DNA of 64,000 nt. Source: Bacteroidales bacterium WCE2008. Lineage in GTDB: Bacteria; Bacteroidota; Bacteroidia; Bacteroidales; UBA932. The notes under the pieces were generated by a model. It did no database searches. It was not told the DNA's origin and saw nothing but the letters and a program-made list of their open reading frames with translations. The translations under genes were made by a program, and so were the position numbers. The stretch covers positions 62,001 through 126,000 of the forward strand of contig FUZM01000004.1 of assembly GCA_900167925.1 (NCBI GenBank). The letters run 5' to 3'. Within the stretch, counting starts at the first letter, position 1, and each line of letters starts with the position of its first letter. Below, piece after piece: positions 24,184 through 32,931 of this stretch.

Positions 24184-26598
24184 TTACAATATACAAACTT
24201 TATTGATAATCATATCAGATCCCTGGATAACCATGGCGACACGACCGTCGCCCTGGAACTGGCTATTGAGACCGAAATAGTCACCGGATGTAGCAAGTAT
24301 ATGGTCAAGGATATCAGCAGTCAGGGTAAGGGCGATACGTGTGACGTCCTTTCCTCCGAGGTTGTCGGTGGTAATGTATGCACCGCCGATCTCAGGGAAG
24401 TTCATGTCGGCGTTGGCCCACCAGCCGTCGTTGAGCTGAACCTGGCCCCATGCGTCCGTCTGCTCGAGATAGAAGATAAGCTGAGAGCCCGGCTTTGCTG
24501 CCTCGAAGTAAGTCATGGCGAGACCGAAACGGCCGTCGTCACCCCATGTAAGGGTTGTAGGACCTTCGTAGATCGTAACCTCCTGCGGAATATCGCATAC
24601 GATCTCGATCTTCGTGAAGGTAAGGCCAGAGCCCTGGATGATGATACCGCAGGCAGTCTTGTCTTCGCAGTCACCCTTGTTAGCCTGGATGTTTTCGAGG
24701 ATTTCCTTTGTAAGCACGACCTCTGTGCAGCGGTCAAGGATTCCGTCAGTGAACCATCCATAGACGTCAGTCGGAACGAGGGTTCCGTTAATGACGGTAC
24801 CTGCAGGATCGTCGAAGTTGATTCCGGTCCAGTTACCATAGTTGAGCTGGGCCTGATCCCACTGCTGGTCCACCTGAGTGTAGTAGAATCTGAGCTTGCT
24901 GCCTGCAGGGATACCGGTGAATGACGCTGCCGGCACGGTTACACGGCCGCCGTCATTCCAGGTGATCTGCAGAGAGCCTTCCCATACAGTCATGATGTCC
25001 TGCTCGAGGAGAACGTCGATTGTCTGAGGACATGTCTCGACATCGCCGGAGAGAAGATGGAAGTACATGCTGTATGTTCCGACCTTGTTCCAAGGCATTA
25101 CGAACTGGATTTCATTATCAGAACGAAGGTTGTACTTCGATACTTTCTCTTCGCCGATATAGATGTTCTCGATCATCATGAAGTTCTCGCCCTTGAGGGT
25201 TACGATAGCTCCGATATGCTCTGCGGCAGGCATGTCGTTCACGATGATAAATGAATCATAGCTGAGGGTGATGGCATCCTCCGGCTCCACTTTCTCACCA
25301 TTCGCAAGAGAAAGCACGAGCTTTCCTGAAACGGAAGTATTGGCAGTCTGTACGACGATCTTCTCAGCCTCTGCAGTGAACTCGACCGGCTTTCCGCCGA
25401 GAGTTACTCCAGTGATAAGGTCGAGGTCGGTACCGGTCACGGTAATGGTCTCGCCGGCCATGAGCTCTACAGGAGCTATAGCGGAAACTACCGGGTGCAC
25501 AAGGGTGAATGCCACATTAACAGCTTCTCCGCTGGCCATATTGAGGGCGATATCACCTTCAGTAGCAGTAGCAGGAACGGTCACTGTAATGGCGTCCTCG
25601 GCAAATACGAATTCTACTCCGCTGGCGCCAGGGAAATCGACAGAAGTTACCACATCTAGATCGTTACCGGAAATCACGAGGTCGGCACCGGCCTTTACAG
25701 GCGAAGGTGCAGCTGCGACATCCGTAGGGATGACAAGTTCGATTTCGCCGGCAACGAATTCCTTTGCAGCGTGGCTGACAGCCTTTACTTCACCGGACTG
25801 TGCTCCGGCAGGGATTGCGAGGCTGAATTCGGTAGCATCCTCATTGAGAGCGAGTTCGGAAACCTCTGCACCACCTTCGAATACGACCTTGTCGATCATA
25901 TCGAGATATGCTCCCTTCACAACTGCGTTCTCGCCAGGTTTAGCTACAGCTACGGTAAGAGACTTGACGGTCGGATCGCCGATCACAAGATCTTCCTCCG
26001 AGTAGAGGAGGTTAGCGATGGCTCCTTCGTCAGAAAGGATGATCTTTCCGGTAATAGCCTTTGAAGGGACCTTGAAGGAAGCCTCATGACGGCCGTTATG
26101 GTTGATTTCGGTCACGATGGCGCCGCCTTCGAAGGTAACGCTCTGCACGAGGTTCATATAATCGCCCTTGACTGTTATCACATCGCCAGGCATAGCCTCT
26201 GCAGGAGAGAAACTGTCAAATACGATAGGTTCTGTATATTCTACATCCACCTGGGTAGTAAAGACTTTTCCGTCAGATGACTTGAGAGAGATCTTTCCGA
26301 CCTGTGCGCCCTCTGCAGGAAGCTGGATGCGGATTTCTGAAGGATTGCCTGAGGTAACGACCTCGATGTCGGTTATAGGATCGAGTCCCGGAACTGAAAC
26401 TTCGACAATCCTGTCGAGATTACTTCCGAAGAACCGGAGTGTAGCTCCACGCATCACCGGGTTAGGGCCGAATGATGCCAGCTTCACGTCCTTGTCGGAA
26501 TACTGGTCGGTATCAAGCTCTTTGGATGAACATCCGGAGAGCCCGAGCGCCAGGACACAGGCGGCAAGAATGGCTGAAATACTGAATATCTTTTTCAT
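24184..26598 (-). CDS. Large IPT/TIG-repeat surface glycan-binding lipoprotein
   Basis: Outer-surface lipoprotein of 804 residues (signal MKKIFSISAILAACVLALGL then lipobox SGC). From about residue 40 to 540 it is a chain of about six IPT/TIG immunoglobulin-like repeats with recurring phrases such as PGDVITVKGDYMNLV, AGETITVTGTDLDLI and GAIVTLKGENFMMI. The C-terminus holds two related modules of about 125 residues: one begins TVWEGSLQITWNDGGR, the other TIYEGPTTLTWGDDGR, and both end in IIIQGSG/VIQGSD-type strands. These are probably the glycan-binding heads. ATG at 26598 is preferred; 26610 adds four residues before the signal peptide. Follows the second binding protein by 18 bp. Confidence 0.85.
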   Translation of the reverse strand: MKKIFSISAILAACVLALGLSGCSSKELDTDQYSDKDVKLASFGPNPVMRGATLRFFGSNLDRIVEVSVPGLDPITDIEVVTSGNPSEIRIQLPAEGAQVGKISLKSSDGKVFTTQVDVEYTEPIVFDSFSPAEAMPGDVITVKGDYMNLVQSVTFEGGAIVTEINHNGRHEASFKVPSKAITGKIILSDEGAIANLLYSEEDLVIGDPTVKSLTVAVAKPGENAVVKGAYLDMIDKVVFEGGAEVSELALNEDATEFSLAIPAGAQSGEVKAVSHAAKEFVAGEIELVIPTDVAAAPSPVKAGADLVISGNDLDVVTSVDFPGASGVEFVFAEDAITVTVPATATEGDIALNMASGEAVNVAFTLVHPVVSAIAPVELMAGETITVTGTDLDLITGVTLGGKPVEFTAEAEKIVVQTANTSVSGKLVLSLANGEKVEPEDAITLSYDSFIIVNDMPAAEHIGAIVTLKGENFMMIENIYIGEEKVSKYNLRSDNEIQFVMPWNKVGTYSMYFHLLSGDVETCPQTIDVLLEQDIMTVWEGSLQITWNDGGRVTVPAASFTGIPAGSKLRFYYTQVDQQWDQAQLNYGNWTGINFDDPAGTVINGTLVPTDVYGWFTDGILDRCTEVVLTKEILENIQANKGDCEDKTACGIIIQGSGLTFTKIEIVCDIPQEVTIYEGPTTLTWGDDGRFGLAMTYFEAAKPGSQLIFYLEQTDAWGQVQLNDGWWANADMNFPEIGGAYITTDNLGGKDVTRIALTLTADILDHILATSGDYFGLNSQFQGDGRVAMVIQGSDMIINKVCIL

Positions 26599-26616
26599 AA
26601 TGAGCTTCATTTAATA

Positions 26617-27921
26617 TTATTCATTAGGAACCACACGGATATTGTCGATTGCGAAGACCGGAGAGCAGGCTGTGCCGTCGATACCGCCGTTCCATACGAA
26701 GAATGTGAGACCGGTAAGGTAAGACTTGTCAAATGCGGTAGCACACTCCTTGTTTTCCTGGTTCTTGTTGAATGAGCTGAGAGGGAAACTTACGGTAACC
26801 CACTTGTCAGCGGTATCATAAGAACCTCCGTTGGTAGTCCAAGGCTGCCAGATAGCACGAGGGAAGGTTTCGTCACTGAAGTAGCTGTTCGTAGCGGTAC
26901 CATAGGTAACGACAGCGTCGCTCGAGAACATGAGCTGCATACCTGAAGCAGACCAAGGGTTGGATGAAGGAACGAGTACCTCGAACTTGAGCATGAGGCC
27001 GCTTACTCCATACTTGTCGATATACTCTGCGAACTCAGGACGGAGGCTGAGGGCATCGTAATCGGTGCCGGCCTCTGGCCAGTAGTTGAAGCTGAACTGG
27101 TCCTCAGCCCATGCATCCGCACTTCCAGGACCGAGATCCGCACCTCCGAAGTAGAGGTATGAACCGTCGACTGCATTCCATGCATCAGCGCCAGGGGCGT
27201 GGATCACGCCGTTACGCCATCCGTGACCGGTAGCCAGGCCGCCGTGGCTGCCATCCCAGTCGAAGAGGATGTTTCTGGTATCCTTGTACATGAACTTGCT
27301 CTTTCCGGTACCGGAGAGTGAAGTCACGGTAACATATCCAGGCTGGGCTCCTGCAGGAACAGGGAAGCTGACTGAAGACGAACCGTTGAATACCATTGAA
27401 GCATGATCGACCTCGGCTCCTGCAAAGGCTATCTGGAGAGGCTTGTCAGCCTTGTCGATAAGGAAGTCACCGTAGATTGTGACGGTCTCCCCTTCCGCAG
27501 CCCACTCATTGGACATGGAAGTCACCTTCGGAGTCGGAGGAAGCACTGCGAAATCATAGGCGAGCGTATCCTTGCCCGAAGTAATCATATATATCTTGTC
27601 TGTCTGCACCACAGGCATATTCTTAGGTACGGATACCAGGAGAGTATTGTCTGTAATGAAGCTGGTATTGAGGGTTGCCTGCTGGTCGTTGAACCAGAGT
27701 TCCACAATACTCTTGAGATTCTTGCCGAGGAGACATACGACCTCATCCATATATGCCTGGGTGATGTTGACGTCCTTGTCTGCGTATCTGACGGAATAAA
27801 CCGTCGGCTTGCCGTCAGCTACTTCATAACGGTCCGGATAGTCAACCTTGTCGCAGGAAGCGAATGACGCCATTGCGAGGATTGCCAGTGAACCGGTGAT
27901 TATTCTATTTATAGATTTCAT
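26617..27921 (-). CDS. Surface glycan-binding lipoprotein, SGBP-B type
   Basis: A 434-residue lipoprotein (MKSINRIITGSLAILAMASF, lipobox ASC). Two TIG-like domains cover about residues 35-200 (AEGETVTIYGDFL), and the C-terminal domain of about 230 residues resembles the beta-sandwich glycan-binding domain of SGBP-B proteins, with ILFDWDGSHGG, NYWPEAGTDYDAL, WQPWTTNGGSYDTADKW and a final VFAIDNIRVV. It should hold polysaccharide at the cell surface next to SusC/SusD. Cotranscribed with susD (12 bp gap). Ligand specificity is inferred only from the neighbouring mannanases. Confidence 0.87.
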   Translation of the reverse strand: MKSINRIITGSLAILAMASFASCDKVDYPDRYEVADGKPTVYSVRYADKDVNITQAYMDEVVCLLGKNLKSIVELWFNDQQATLNTSFITDNTLLVSVPKNMPVVQTDKIYMITSGKDTLAYDFAVLPPTPKVTSMSNEWAAEGETVTIYGDFLIDKADKPLQIAFAGAEVDHASMVFNGSSSVSFPVPAGAQPGYVTVTSLSGTGKSKFMYKDTRNILFDWDGSHGGLATGHGWRNGVIHAPGADAWNAVDGSYLYFGGADLGPGSADAWAEDQFSFNYWPEAGTDYDALSLRPEFAEYIDKYGVSGLMLKFEVLVPSSNPWSASGMQLMFSSDAVVTYGTATNSYFSDETFPRAIWQPWTTNGGSYDTADKWVTVSFPLSSFNKNQENKECATAFDKSYLTGLTFFVWNGGIDGTACSPVFAIDNIRVVPNE

Positions 27922-27933
27922 CTTTTCGTCAGA

Positions 27934-29682
27934 TTAAAAGTTATAGCTGTATTCCTCGCGGACATCGACATGGACAGGCACGGCGTCAGATGCCATGTTG
28001 CCATTGAACACTACGTCCTCTGTAGGGAACGGAAGCTTGAAGCTTGCAGCGGTAACGTTAGGATTGTCCTCTGCGTTGTTGTACTGTACTTCTGAAGCAT
28101 CCCAGGTTCCGGAATAATCAAAAGCATCTCCGATATATGATTTCCATACATCGTCGAGTCCTTCCCAGTATGATCTTCTCTGAGCTTTGAGTTCAGCGAT
28201 GCATGCGTCCATATCGTAGTATGAACGGCGTACATAGTCATACCAGCGGTCGCCCTCGCCTGCAAGCTCAAGACGACGTTCTTTCCAGATATCCTCGAAA
28301 GTGACGGATGCGAGAGCATCGGCGCCTGCACGTTCACGAACCTTGTTGACATACTCGAGAGCAGGACCGTTGCTTCCGGTAAGAAGGCTGGCCTCCGCGT
28401 AGATAAGATATACGTCGGAAAGACGGAGAAGATGAGTAGGAAGCTGATAAGCCATGTTCTCAGGGGTTCCCAGACCGGCATTCTCATGATCAAAGTTATC
28501 GCCATAGAGATGCTTTACGTTGTTGGAACCTGTAGGACACTGCATGGAACCGCCAGGACCGCCTTTGCCATATTCCGTATCATAGATGAAGCGGAGATAA
28601 TCGAAACCTCCCTTGTCAGTCCAGAAGTAATCATACTTGTCACCCGGGAGCATCAAGGTTGCCTTGCGGCGGCTGTCCTTCTCTCCTACACGCTCTGCAG
28701 GATTTTGGGTCGCACTTACGCCGAATGCGTCTGCAAGATCCACTGATGGACCGCCCCAGCCGCCCCAGCAGTCTCCCTGGTCGCTGAATCCTACCATTGC
28801 GAGGTCGCTCTGGAGAGTATTCTGCTGAGTCCAAGGGTTACGGCCTACGCTCCATTCCCAGGAGATAAGGCACTCGCCTGTGGCGTTGAATCCGGTAAGA
28901 CGGAAGACGTCCGAATATACAGGAAGAAGGGTACGTCCGGAATTGTCGATCACATCCTTGGCATACTTGGCAGCCTGCTTGAGGTCATCCTGGTCAAGAG
29001 TACCTGAAAGACCTGCTTTTGTAAGGTAAACCTTTGCGAGAAGGGCCTCTGCAGCATAATAATCGATACGCTCGTAATTATTGAAGCCGGAAGTCTTCTT
29101 AGGAAGCAGTTCCATTGCCTTTTCGAGGGTCATGATGATGTACTCATAGACATCGGCGCGCTCCACCTTGGAGATAGAGTTGTACTCGCCGCTGGAAAGG
29201 AGATCGGAATTGCTGTGGACGATAGGAACGTCACCGAAGGTTCGTACCATGAAGAAATAGGCGAATGCCTTCCAGGTAAGAGCTTCTCCGATACACTTGT
29301 CGATCGCTGCCTTGGACGGGCCCTGCGAATTAAGAAGGTTGTAGATCACGGTATTGGCATGGCCGTTCACAGCCCAGAGAGAATAGGACATGTTGACGAG
29401 GTCCTGGTCGGTACCGTTGGTAGAGAAATCAAGGTATGGAGACGAGCCCCAGTACATGTTTCCGGACATGACCTCACCGATCTTGATGAAGCCTCTCTGG
29501 AAGTCATACCATGGAGAGTTGTACAGGTAATTCACGCCCTGTTCGCACTGCTCGTCGGTCTTGTAGAAGTTATCTACGTTATAATTATCTTCGTTAGGTC
29601 TGTTGAGGAACCCTTCGCAGGAAGTCAGAGCAAAGACTGCGGTCGCCACAGCAAAACCTTTCATCATATTAGAGATTTTCAT
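27934..29682 (-). CDS. SusD/RagB family outer-membrane lipoprotein
   Basis: Lid of the SusCD importer: binds oligosaccharide and closes over the SusC pore. The 582-residue protein has signal MKISNMMKGFAVATAVFALT with lipobox TSC. Typical features are NRPNEDNYNVDNFY after the lipid anchor, tetratricopeptide-like helices (AAEALLAKVYLTKAGL), and the C-terminal YLIYAEASLL, VNKVRERAGAD and DIWKERRLELAGEGDRWYD segments. It directly follows susC with a 12 bp gap. Substrate is probably manno- or glucomanno-oligosaccharide, by context. Confidence 0.95.
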   Translation of the reverse strand: MKISNMMKGFAVATAVFALTSCEGFLNRPNEDNYNVDNFYKTDEQCEQGVNYLYNSPWYDFQRGFIKIGEVMSGNMYWGSSPYLDFSTNGTDQDLVNMSYSLWAVNGHANTVIYNLLNSQGPSKAAIDKCIGEALTWKAFAYFFMVRTFGDVPIVHSNSDLLSSGEYNSISKVERADVYEYIIMTLEKAMELLPKKTSGFNNYERIDYYAAEALLAKVYLTKAGLSGTLDQDDLKQAAKYAKDVIDNSGRTLLPVYSDVFRLTGFNATGECLISWEWSVGRNPWTQQNTLQSDLAMVGFSDQGDCWGGWGGPSVDLADAFGVSATQNPAERVGEKDSRRKATLMLPGDKYDYFWTDKGGFDYLRFIYDTEYGKGGPGGSMQCPTGSNNVKHLYGDNFDHENAGLGTPENMAYQLPTHLLRLSDVYLIYAEASLLTGSNGPALEYVNKVRERAGADALASVTFEDIWKERRLELAGEGDRWYDYVRRSYYDMDACIAELKAQRRSYWEGLDDVWKSYIGDAFDYSGTWDASEVQYNNAEDNPNVTAASFKLPFPTEDVVFNGNMASDAVPVHVDVREEYSYNF

Positions 29683-29694
29683 ATTCCTTCAATT

Positions 29695-32600
29695 TTAGAA
29701 TGTAATGTTCAAACCGCAAGAATATACTGTAGGAGAAGGATAACGTCCGTTATCAACGCCATAGGTAAGACCGGTGGAATCCTGGGTGCTGGCACCTACT
29801 TCAGGATCATATCCGGTGTACTTCGTGAAAGTATAAAGGTTCTGGATGTTGACGTAGACACGTACATTATCCACCTTGAACTTGTTCAGGAAAGACTTAG
29901 GGACATTATATCCGAGAGTAATGTTCTTGATACGGATATATGAACCATCCTCCACATAACGGTCGCTGATACGGTCGTTGTCGTTAGGGTCGTTGATGCT
30001 TGCGCGAGGAGTCTTCGTGCCAGGGTTGAGGACCCTGACATTGTCGATATGGTCATACCACTTGGAACCGTCAGCATAGACTACGCTTGCGTCTATAGGA
30101 GCAAGCATTGCCCTGCCGGAGACAGCGTCATTGATCTGGTTGGTCCAGGCGCTGTTCATATGGGTAAGGGAAATGGCATTGTAGTTGAGGACTTTATTGC
30201 CATAGCTTCCGTTGATGAAGATATTGAGATCGAAGTCCTTGTAGGTAAAGGTATTGCTCCAGCCGAAGGTGAACTTAGGAAGAGGATTGCCGATATCGGT
30301 ACGGTCCTTTTCATTGATCACTCCGTCCTTGCTGATATCTTCGTACTTGATATCACCTACCCACACGGTATTTCCACGGGCATACTCTCCATTAGAAGGA
30401 TATTTCTCAGGTTTCGGAGAATTCTCGATATCCTCGAGAGAAGTATATACGCCGGCGACCTTGTAACCATAGAAGTTATAGAGAGGCTTGCCGATTTCAG
30501 ACACACACACAACGTCAGACCACTGTCCGTAACCTATGAGAGCGGCATTAGTCGTTCCGTCAAGGCTGACAAGCTTGTTTCTGTTGAAGGAAATCTGGAA
30601 GTTGCTATCCCAGGCGAAATCCTTGATCTGGACAGGATGGGCATCGAGAGTAATTTCAAGACCCTTGTTCTCGATAGAACCGAAGTTACCTTTAGGAGCT
30701 GCAAGAGCAGAAGAACTGTTACCCTGGGTTCCCATATAGGAAGCAAGCTGCATCGACATAAGCATGTTGTCAGACTTCTTCAGGTATGCATCTACGGTAA
30801 GATTGAGTCTGTTGTCGAACATATTGAGGTCGAGACCGATGTTCTGCTGCGTCTGGCTCTCCCAGTGGATAGAAGGATTAGGGATGTTTGCAGGACGGTA
30901 ACCCATGCCGAGAGCCGAAGGCATACGGCTTATGGATGCTCCCCATGCATAGCCACCGATACTTGAGTTACCTGTCTGACCCCATCCGAGGCGGAGTTTT
31001 CCGCTGTTTACTACAGGTTTGAGGAAATCCATGAATTTCTCATTGGTAAATTTCCAAGCTACAGCAAATGAATGGAAACCGGCCCAACGTTTTTCAGGAC
31101 CGAAGTTAGATGATCCATCATAACGGTAGGTATAGGTAAGGAGGTAACGATCGTCAAAATTATAGGTTTCTCGGGTGAAGAATGAAGCCATCGCAGAGCT
31201 TCCGAAACCGGAAGAAATCGAAGGAGTACCTCCACCAAGGGCGACGTTGTGGACATCGTTTGAAGGGAGCTTGGTATTTGCGTCCTGTACGAAACTCCAT
31301 GAAGATTCCCAGGCCTCCTGACCTATCATGGCGGTAACGCTATGCTTTCCGAAGGAGTTGGCATAAGTGAGGTAGTTCTTGATCTGCCAGAATCTGTTGC
31401 TGTTCTTCTGATAGCTCATAGAGTTGGTATCTCTTGTCCAGCCACCAAGATTGACTGTTGGTCTGAAACGGGTAGCTGAAGAGCCGCTGACATCGAAACC
31501 GAGTTCTGTTCTCCAGGTGAAATGCTTTACAGGAGTAAGTTCCGCGTAGATATTACCGTTGAGTTTCTGACGGTCCAGCAGAATCTCATCCATCATTGCA
31601 AGAGCTACAGGGTTAGGAGAAGTATAGCCTTCGCGTACTGTAGATGAGAAATTGCCATAGACATCATATACAGGGATGTCTGGGATTGTAGTAAGGGAGT
31701 ATGTGATAAGACCTTCGCTACCGTCTGCAAGCTTAAGGTCATCATTGGTGTTGGCAAAGGTAAGGTTGAGACCGAGCTTGAACCATTCCTTCAACTGGGC
31801 GTCAAGGTTGGTCCTGAAGGTATAACGGCCGAATTCGGAACCCCTGATAGTACCCTCCTGATCCATGAATGATCCGGAAACATAGTACTGGACTTTGTCC
31901 GTACCGCCCTGGGCGCTGATCTGATGCTGGTGCTGGATGGCTGTGCGGAAGATTTCGTCCTGCCAGTTGGTACCCTTTCCGAGCAGGCCCGGAGTAGCAT
32001 AGTAAGGATTGGCCTCACTGATTTCTCCGATTTCAACCATAGAGTTGTAGAACTCTGCGTATTCACGGAGATTCATCATATCGATACGGGTTGTCTGCCT
32101 TGAAACGGCGAACATACCGTCGTATGAGAATTTCGCATCACCTCTGGAGCCATGCTTGGTAGTAATGAGGACTACACCATTCGCACCCTGGGCACCGTAG
32201 ATAGCGGTTGCGGAAGCATCCTTGAGGATTTCCATGCTTACGATATCGGCAGGGTTGATAGTGGAAAGTGGAGAAATCGTAGAGACTTTACCATTGCCGA
32301 GAGCATCTCCGAGACCGAAGTCAGCACCGGAGTTACCGCCTCCCTGCATGATTACGCCATCGATGACGTAGAGAGGTTCTGCATTGGCATTGATTGTCGC
32401 CTGACCGCGGACACGGATACTTGAGGACGAACCAGGAGCTCCGGAAGTCTGGACTGCCGTGACACCGGCAGCACGTCCCTGGAGAGACTGGTCGAGGTTG
32501 GTGATGATCGAACCCTTGAGGTCATCCTCCTTCATGGAAACGGATGATCCGGCGAGGTCGCTTCTCTTCATAGTACCGTAACCGACTACGACTATTTCGT

Positions 32601-32898
32601 CGAGCAGCTCGGAGTTTTCGACAAGAAGAACGTTGATGACACTCTGGGTGCCTACAACAACTTCCTGATCTTTGTAACCGATGGAAGAATATACAAGAGT
32701 GGAGCCTTGGCCGACAACAATCTCGTAGTATCCATCAAGATCTGCAACGACACCATTGTTGGTGCCTTTCACCATTACGCTGGCATTTATGACGCCCTGT
32801 CCGGAATTATCTGTAATTCTTCCGGTCACTTTGTTCTGCGCCATAAGTGACAATGCTCCAAAGAGCATCAGCATACATGTTAATAGCTGTCTTTTCAT
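29695..32898 (-). CDS. SusC/RagA family TonB-linked outer-membrane transporter
   Basis: Energy-coupled outer-membrane channel for oligosaccharides. After the signal MKRQLLTCMLMLFGALSLMA come a carboxypeptidase-regulatory-like domain (VTGRITDNSGQGVINASV), the plug with VVVGYGTMKRSDLAGS and GAPGSSSSIRVRGQATI, and a 22-strand barrel ending in a final aromatic-rich strand (VYSCGLNITF). It has 1067 residues, normal for the family. No N-terminal STN domain, so it is not of the sigma/anti-sigma signalling class; regulation more likely comes from the AraC protein upstream. It is second in the operon, 33 bp after the GH5-CE7 gene. Confidence 0.96.
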   Translation of the reverse strand: MKRQLLTCMLMLFGALSLMAQNKVTGRITDNSGQGVINASVMVKGTNNGVVADLDGYYEIVVGQGSTLVYSSIGYKDQEVVVGTQSVINVLLVENSELLDEIVVVGYGTMKRSDLAGSSVSMKEDDLKGSIITNLDQSLQGRAAGVTAVQTSGAPGSSSSIRVRGQATINANAEPLYVIDGVIMQGGGNSGADFGLGDALGNGKVSTISPLSTINPADIVSMEILKDASATAIYGAQGANGVVLITTKHGSRGDAKFSYDGMFAVSRQTTRIDMMNLREYAEFYNSMVEIGEISEANPYYATPGLLGKGTNWQDEIFRTAIQHQHQISAQGGTDKVQYYVSGSFMDQEGTIRGSEFGRYTFRTNLDAQLKEWFKLGLNLTFANTNDDLKLADGSEGLITYSLTTIPDIPVYDVYGNFSSTVREGYTSPNPVALAMMDEILLDRQKLNGNIYAELTPVKHFTWRTELGFDVSGSSATRFRPTVNLGGWTRDTNSMSYQKNSNRFWQIKNYLTYANSFGKHSVTAMIGQEAWESSWSFVQDANTKLPSNDVHNVALGGGTPSISSGFGSSAMASFFTRETYNFDDRYLLTYTYRYDGSSNFGPEKRWAGFHSFAVAWKFTNEKFMDFLKPVVNSGKLRLGWGQTGNSSIGGYAWGASISRMPSALGMGYRPANIPNPSIHWESQTQQNIGLDLNMFDNRLNLTVDAYLKKSDNMLMSMQLASYMGTQGNSSSALAAPKGNFGSIENKGLEITLDAHPVQIKDFAWDSNFQISFNRNKLVSLDGTTNAALIGYGQWSDVVCVSEIGKPLYNFYGYKVAGVYTSLEDIENSPKPEKYPSNGEYARGNTVWVGDIKYEDISKDGVINEKDRTDIGNPLPKFTFGWSNTFTYKDFDLNIFINGSYGNKVLNYNAISLTHMNSAWTNQINDAVSGRAMLAPIDASVVYADGSKWYDHIDNVRVLNPGTKTPRASINDPNDNDRISDRYVEDGSYIRIKNITLGYNVPKSFLNKFKVDNVRVYVNIQNLYTFTKYTGYDPEVGASTQDSTGLTYGVDNGRYPSPTVYSCGLNITF

Positions 32899-32931
32899 GC
32901 TACTGATTTTGAATGTGAATAATTAGTTGTG

